Source: Chitinophagales bacterium (GTDB lineage Bacteria; Bacteroidota; Bacteroidia; Chitinophagales; UBA2359). Taken from it: a DNA stretch of 64,000 nucleotides. The stretch covers positions 1,178,001 through 1,242,000 of the forward strand of contig JAWKLZ010000001.1 in the NCBI GenBank assembly GCA_041392475.1. The letters run 5' to 3'. Under the pieces are notes generated by a model. The model was not told the origin of the DNA. It worked only from the letters and a program-made list of their open reading frames with translations, and did not search any database. Shown here piece by piece: positions 60,211 through 64,000 of the stretch (position 1 is the first letter of the stretch; the number at the start of each line of letters is the position of its first letter). A program made the position numbers and the translations under genes.

Positions 60211-61181
60211 CATTCTTAAAAAAATATTCAAATATTGCACAGTTTCAATCATTGATTGCCTTGTTCATCATGTGTTTACTATTGTCATTGCTGACAGACA
60301 ATTTCATGACTACAGACAATTTTTGGAACGTAATGCGGCAGATTTCGGTGAATGTCTGCATTTCCGTAGGGATGACGCTCGTGATTCTTACAGCAGGAAT
60401 TGACCTTTCGGTAGGCTCAGTCTTGGCATTTTGTGGAGCTATCACAGCAGGGCTATTAAAGCATGGAATTGGTATTTCTGCCATGAATCTGTTCGTTGGC
60501 TTCACGGTTTTTGGAGCAGTCATTACAGGACTGTTGGCAGGCGGAGCAATGGGCTTTATCAACGGTTATGCAGTCACAAAATTCAAAGTGCCTTCATTTG
60601 TAGCCACTTTAGCCATGCTCACTATGGCACGGGGTTTCACAATGCTCTGGACAGAAGGACACCCGATTACTGGACTTGGAGATTCTTTCGGCTTTCTCGG
60701 CACAGGCTGGTTTATAGGCATTCCCATGCCAGTTTGGATTTCGGGAATAGTAGTCATTATTGCAGTAATTCTTACAAGCAAAACGCGATTTGGAAGATAC
60801 ATCTATGCCATTGGAGGAAATGAAAGTGCTGCAAGACTATCTGGAATACCCATTGCCAAAATCAAAATATGGGTGTACTCATTGGCAGGAATGTTAGCTG
60901 CAATTGGAGGTGTATTGGTAACAGCACGATTGGATTCTGCCCAACCCAATGCGGGTATGAGTTATGAGTTGGATGCAATAGCTGCCGTTGTTATCGGAGG
61001 CACTTCTTTGGCGGGAGGAAGGGGAACTATCTTAGGAACTGTTTTGGGCGCAATGATAATCGGTGTTCTCAATAATGGACTCATATTGTTAAATGTGTCT
61101 CCATTTTGGCAGCAGGTTATCAAAGGCGTGGTGATACTTTTGGCAGTTATTATTGATAAATCGAATTCAAAAAATGAATAA
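60207..61181 (+). CDS. sugar ABC transporter permease (RbsC-like)
   Basis: A 324-residue inner-membrane permease with about eight to ten hydrophobic segments. The family signatures are VCISVGMTLVILTAGIDLSVGSVLAFCGAITAGLL, KFKVPSFVATLAMLTMARGFTMLWTEG and GMSYELDAIAAVVIGGTSLAGGRGTILGTVLGAMIIGVLNNGL. It forms the channel of the ribose-type importer. The start codon overlaps the ATPase stop (ATGA), and its stop overlaps the kinase start. Confidence 0.95.
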   Translation: MTFLKKYSNIAQFQSLIALFIMCLLLSLLTDNFMTTDNFWNVMRQISVNVCISVGMTLVILTAGIDLSVGSVLAFCGAITAGLLKHGIGISAMNLFVGFTVFGAVITGLLAGGAMGFINGYAVTKFKVPSFVATLAMLTMARGFTMLWTEGHPITGLGDSFGFLGTGWFIGIPMPVWISGIVVIIAVILTSKTRFGRYIYAIGGNESAARLSGIPIAKIKIWVYSLAGMLAAIGGVLVTARLDSAQPNAGMSYELDAIAAVVIGGTSLAGGRGTILGTVLGAMIIGVLNNGLILLNVSPFWQQVIKGVVILLAVIIDKSNSKNE

Positions 61182-62670
61182 AATACAGATGTCGGATTCA
61201 TACATACTGGCCATAGATCAAGGTACAAGCAGTACCAAAACCATCATTTTTGATGCTCTGGGCAAAGCCAAACTCAAAGCGACAGAACCGCTCAAAACAT
61301 ATTATTTGGCAGGAAATAGAGTAGAACAAAAACCTGAAGAAATTTATCAAAATGTATTGACTTCCATCAAAAAATGCCTCGATGGTTTCAAGTCAAGCGG
61401 TGGAGATATTGGTCAAATCAAAGCTTGTGGCATTTCGAATCAACGAGAGACTTTTGTGCTTTGGAACAAAGCTGGCAAACCGCTTTACAATGCTGTGGTT
61501 TGGCAATGTAAAAGATCTATAAAAGTTTGCAATAGACTCAAAAGCCAAAGGCTGCAAACCAAAATCAATCAAAAAACAGGTCTGATTATCGACCCTTATT
61601 TTTCTGGCACAAAAGTGATTTGGCTTTACGAGAACGAACCCAACATCAGAGAAGCTATTGACAAAGGTGAAGCCTATTTTGGGAATGTTGATTCATGGCT
61701 TCTCTATAAAATGACAGGAGGAAAGTCCTACATGACCGACTACTCCAATGCCTCACGAACTCTATTCTTCAATTTACAAGAACTGCAATGGGATAGAGAA
61801 TTGTTGGCAGATTTTGGCTTGTCTAATCTGAAACTACCTGAGTTAAAACCTTCTTCTTTTCATTTTGGAGAAACCGACTTGGACGGCTTACTCAACCACT
61901 CTATCAGTATCTCTGCTATGATAGGAGATTCACATGCCGCAGCATTTGGCGAAGGCTGTTTTGAGTCAGGTAATGCTAAAGCTACATTGGGTACAGGGAG
62001 TTCCATTTTGATGAATATCGGCAGCGAGCCCAAAACTTCTCAAAATGGTATGGTCACAACCATTTGTTGGAGTATGGCAAATCGAGTTGATTATGCTTTT
62101 GAAGGTATCATTGTTTCGGCAGGCGCTACCATTGAGTGGATCAAAAACCAATTGGGTTTATTTGAAAACACAGGTGATTTGGAGGCCATCTGCCTTTCGT
62201 TAGAGGACAATGGAGGAGTTTATATTGTTCCCGCATTCAGTGGTTTGGGCGCACCACATTGGGATATGAATAGAAAAGCGAGTATAGAGGGTTTGTCATT
62301 TGATTCTACCAAAAATCATGTAATCCGTGCGGCTGTAGAATCCGTTTCTTATCAAATCAAAGATGTGATTGAAGCCATGGAAGCAGATTCAGGTACACCA
62401 CTAACGGAGCTTAAAATAGATGGAGGCATTACCTCCAATAAGTTCGTAGTTCAGTTTCTTGCAGACCTACTCCAGCGAAAAGTAACCAATATTAAAATTG
62501 CAGATGTCTCTGCTTTGGGAGCAGCCTATCTCGCTGGTCTGGACGCAGGGGTTTATCAAAATATTGACCACCTCAAAACCTTCAATCAGGATTCTACAAG
62601 CACCTTAGCAGGAGCAAATTCGATGAAAGTAAAAGACTATTACGAAGGATGGAAACGGGTGATTGGTTGA
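61174..62670 (+). CDS. FGGY-family carbohydrate kinase
   Basis: About 498 residues from MNKIQMSDSYILAIDQGTSSTKT; the frame is open to 61153, and MSDSY at 61189 is another option. FGGY domains: N-terminal AIDQGTSSTKTIIFD, GISNQRETFVLWNKAGKPLYNAVVWQCKRS, and C-terminal GLGAPHWDMNRKASIEGLS and ELKIDGGITSNKFVVQFLADLLQRKV. The sequence resembles glycerol kinase, but the sugar-isomerase and transketolase context points to a ketose. It would phosphorylate the isomerase product, possibly D-apulose, before cleavage by the split transketolase. The 8-base overlap with the permease gene shows translational coupling. Confidence 0.88.
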   Translation: MNKIQMSDSYILAIDQGTSSTKTIIFDALGKAKLKATEPLKTYYLAGNRVEQKPEEIYQNVLTSIKKCLDGFKSSGGDIGQIKACGISNQRETFVLWNKAGKPLYNAVVWQCKRSIKVCNRLKSQRLQTKINQKTGLIIDPYFSGTKVIWLYENEPNIREAIDKGEAYFGNVDSWLLYKMTGGKSYMTDYSNASRTLFFNLQELQWDRELLADFGLSNLKLPELKPSSFHFGETDLDGLLNHSISISAMIGDSHAAAFGEGCFESGNAKATLGTGSSILMNIGSEPKTSQNGMVTTICWSMANRVDYAFEGIIVSAGATIEWIKNQLGLFENTGDLEAICLSLEDNGGVYIVPAFSGLGAPHWDMNRKASIEGLSFDSTKNHVIRAAVESVSYQIKDVIEAMEADSGTPLTELKIDGGITSNKFVVQFLADLLQRKVTNIKIADVSALGAAYLAGLDAGVYQNIDHLKTFNQDSTSTLAGANSMKVKDYYEGWKRVIG

Positions 62671-62713
62671 ATATTATTGAAAAAATATCCATATAAATAA
62701 AATCAGGTATCAA

Positions 62714-64000
62714 ATGATTTTTAAAAAAGTAAAAATGCATAAAGTTTCTATTGCTCTGCTTTTGTTTATCTTGAACTTAACCAATTTAAATGCACAACAA
62801 CTGGCATTCCCAGGAGCAGAAGGCGGAGGCTGTTATACGGTAGGAGGACGTGGAGGAATCGTATATGAAGTCACCAATCTATCCGATTCGGGTGAGGGAA
62901 GTTTGCGATATGGCATCGAACTCAACGTACCTCGAACGATAGTTTTTAGGGTCTCTGGAAACATAGAACTAACCAAGGATCTCAACATACGAAACGACAA
63001 CCTCACCATTGCAGGTCAGACTGCTCCAGGTGACGGAATCTGCATCAGCAATTGGAGTGTTTTTGTCAGTGCCGACAATGTCATTATCCGCTACATTCGT
63101 TTTAGACCTGGTGATGTATCGCACGAAGGAGTTGATGCACTGGGCGGTAGAGGTGGCAACAATGTAATAATTGACCATTGCACAACAAGCTGGAGCGTAG
63201 ATGAAATCGCTTCCTTTTACGGCAACACCAATTTTACGATGCAATGGAGTATGCTCTACGAAAGCCTGAGAATCTCTGTTCACGGCAAAGGCAGGCATGG
63301 ATTTTCGGGAATTTGGGGTGGCAACAAAGCCACTTTTCACCACAATCTAATCGCACATTCTGACAGTCGAAATCCCCGATTGTGCGGAAGTCGCTATTCA
63401 GACAAGCCCGAAGAGGAAAATGTCGACATCAGGAACAATGTATTTTACAACTACGGAGGAAATAGTGGCTACGCTGGCGAAGGAGGTCAATATACTTTTA
63501 TCAACAACTATTACAAACCTGGACCAGCAACTACCAATGAAGAGGTTAGAAACCGAATTTTTGAACCTTGGGCAGATGATGGGAAAAACAAACAACCCAA
63601 AGGCGTTTATGGTAAATTCTTTTTAAGTGGGAACTATGTAAATGGCAGCGAATCGGTTACAAATGATAATTGGTTGGGTGTTCATCCCAAAATAGATGAA
63701 TTCCCCTCTTTGACAAAAGACGATTTCAAGTTAGACTCTCCATTTACAGTCGGTCTTATCCAAACACAAACAGCTATAAACGCCTACAATAGTGTATTGG
63801 CAAATGCAGGAACAAGCATTGTCAGAGATACTTTAGACAAACGTGTAGTTGAGGAAACCCGAAAAGGTACTTACACCCATGAAGGTTCTAATGGCAGTAC
63901 AAATGGATTGATTGACTCACAAAACGATGTAGGTGGCTGGCCTAAACTGAAAAGCACAACCGCACCGACCGACTCTGACCACGATGGTATGCCAGATGAT
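62714..64000 (+). CDS. pectate lyase, family 1 type, 3' end beyond the window
   Basis: 429 codons are open to the window edge. A signal peptide (HKVSIALLLFILNLTNLNAQ) suggests translation from the ATG at 62714 or, equally well, 62735. The lyase is close to the 44.2-kb paralogue: FPGAEGGGCYTVGGRGGIVYEVTNLSDSGEGSLR, LTIAGQTAPGDGICI, VIIDHCTTSWSVDEIASFYG and GFSGIWGGNKATFHHNLIAHSDSRNPRLCG. It carries no Pro-Asp-Thr linker. The visible end, DSDHDGMPDD, starts a calcium-binding type-3-like repeat. It follows the kinase by 43 bases without a terminator, so it probably belongs to the sugar operon, tying sugar import to pectin cleavage. Confidence 0.87.
   Translation, partial: MIFKKVKMHKVSIALLLFILNLTNLNAQQLAFPGAEGGGCYTVGGRGGIVYEVTNLSDSGEGSLRYGIELNVPRTIVFRVSGNIELTKDLNIRNDNLTIAGQTAPGDGICISNWSVFVSADNVIIRYIRFRPGDVSHEGVDALGGRGGNNVIIDHCTTSWSVDEIASFYGNTNFTMQWSMLYESLRISVHGKGRHGFSGIWGGNKATFHHNLIAHSDSRNPRLCGSRYSDKPEEENVDIRNNVFYNYGGNSGYAGEGGQYTFINNYYKPGPATTNEEVRNRIFEPWADDGKNKQPKGVYGKFFLSGNYVNGSESVTNDNWLGVHPKIDEFPSLTKDDFKLDSPFTVGLIQTQTAINAYNSVLANAGTSIVRDTLDKRVVEETRKGTYTHEGSNGSTNGLIDSQNDVGGWPKLKSTTAPTDSDHDGMPDD

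Noticed and set aside
1..64000. tRNA, rRNA or known riboswitch
   Set aside because: No tRNA cloverleaf, CCA-type 3' end, rRNA segment or recognisable riboswitch core was noticed on either strand by eye; a covariance-model search would be needed to exclude them formally.

Overview
The window reads as chromosomal DNA from a member of the Bacteroidota, possibly Saprospiria- or Chitinophagia-like (that rank is inference). The evidence is a SusC/SusD pair, Type IX secretion C-terminal sorting domains on secreted lyases, many SPII lipoproteins, TAnnTTTG (-7) promoter boxes without clear Shine-Dalgarno sites, and moderately AT-rich DNA. No rRNA, tRNA or CRISPR array was seen.

Layout. 1-7.9 kb: 5' end of surE, a Glu/Leu/Phe/Val-type dehydrogenase, a formimidoylglutamase-like ureohydrolase, a lipoprotein, a nitrilase-family amidohydrolase, an FMN alpha-hydroxy-acid oxidase and a DUF234-type ATPase. 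8-14.7 kb: a DUF1254 lipoprotein, an epoxide-hydrolase-type alpha/beta hydrolase, a PIN toxin-antitoxin pair, a HAD protein, a zinc-ribbon/HEPN-like protein and an MBL-fold hydrolase. This part is peppered with non-coding inverted-repeat elements. 14.9-23.4 kb: a TPR protein, two sulfatases, a GMC oxidoreductase, a DJ-1/PfpI protein and small proteins. 23.45-24.73 kb: a complete IS110-family element. 25-36 kb: TetR regulator, lspA, DksA-like protein, ileS, mtaB, a metallophosphoesterase and an M1 peptidase. 36.8-64 kb: one long plus-strand carbohydrate region.

The carbohydrate region is a pectin utilisation locus: SusC, SusD, a DUF5123/DUF4957-like surface lipoprotein, four PL1-type pectate lyases (the last cut by the window end), a PL10 lyase fused to an alpha/beta hydrolase, and a large esterase. 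It runs into a tight operon of a DeoR regulator, a fucose/arabinose-isomerase-family protein, a split transketolase, a ribose-type ABC importer with a DUF2291 protein, and an FGGY kinase. An isomerase, FGGY kinase, two-subunit transketolase and ABC importer are the parts of the known non-oxidative D-apiose pathway. Next to pectate lyases this suggests breakdown of apiose-bearing pectin (apiogalacturonan or rhamnogalacturonan II).

The most informative non-coding signal is the IS110 element. It lies inside one copy of a dispersed palindromic repeat, and an intact second copy at 9.5 kb serves as the empty site, so the IS ends can be read to within 3 bp. Upstream of its transposase is a structured segment with the layout of a bridge RNA. 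Short segments in its two loops match the target half-sites and the IS ends. The transposase reading frame is split at an A7 run. At least four further families of small inverted-repeat elements, several gene remnants, and candidate TetR and DeoR operators are also described.
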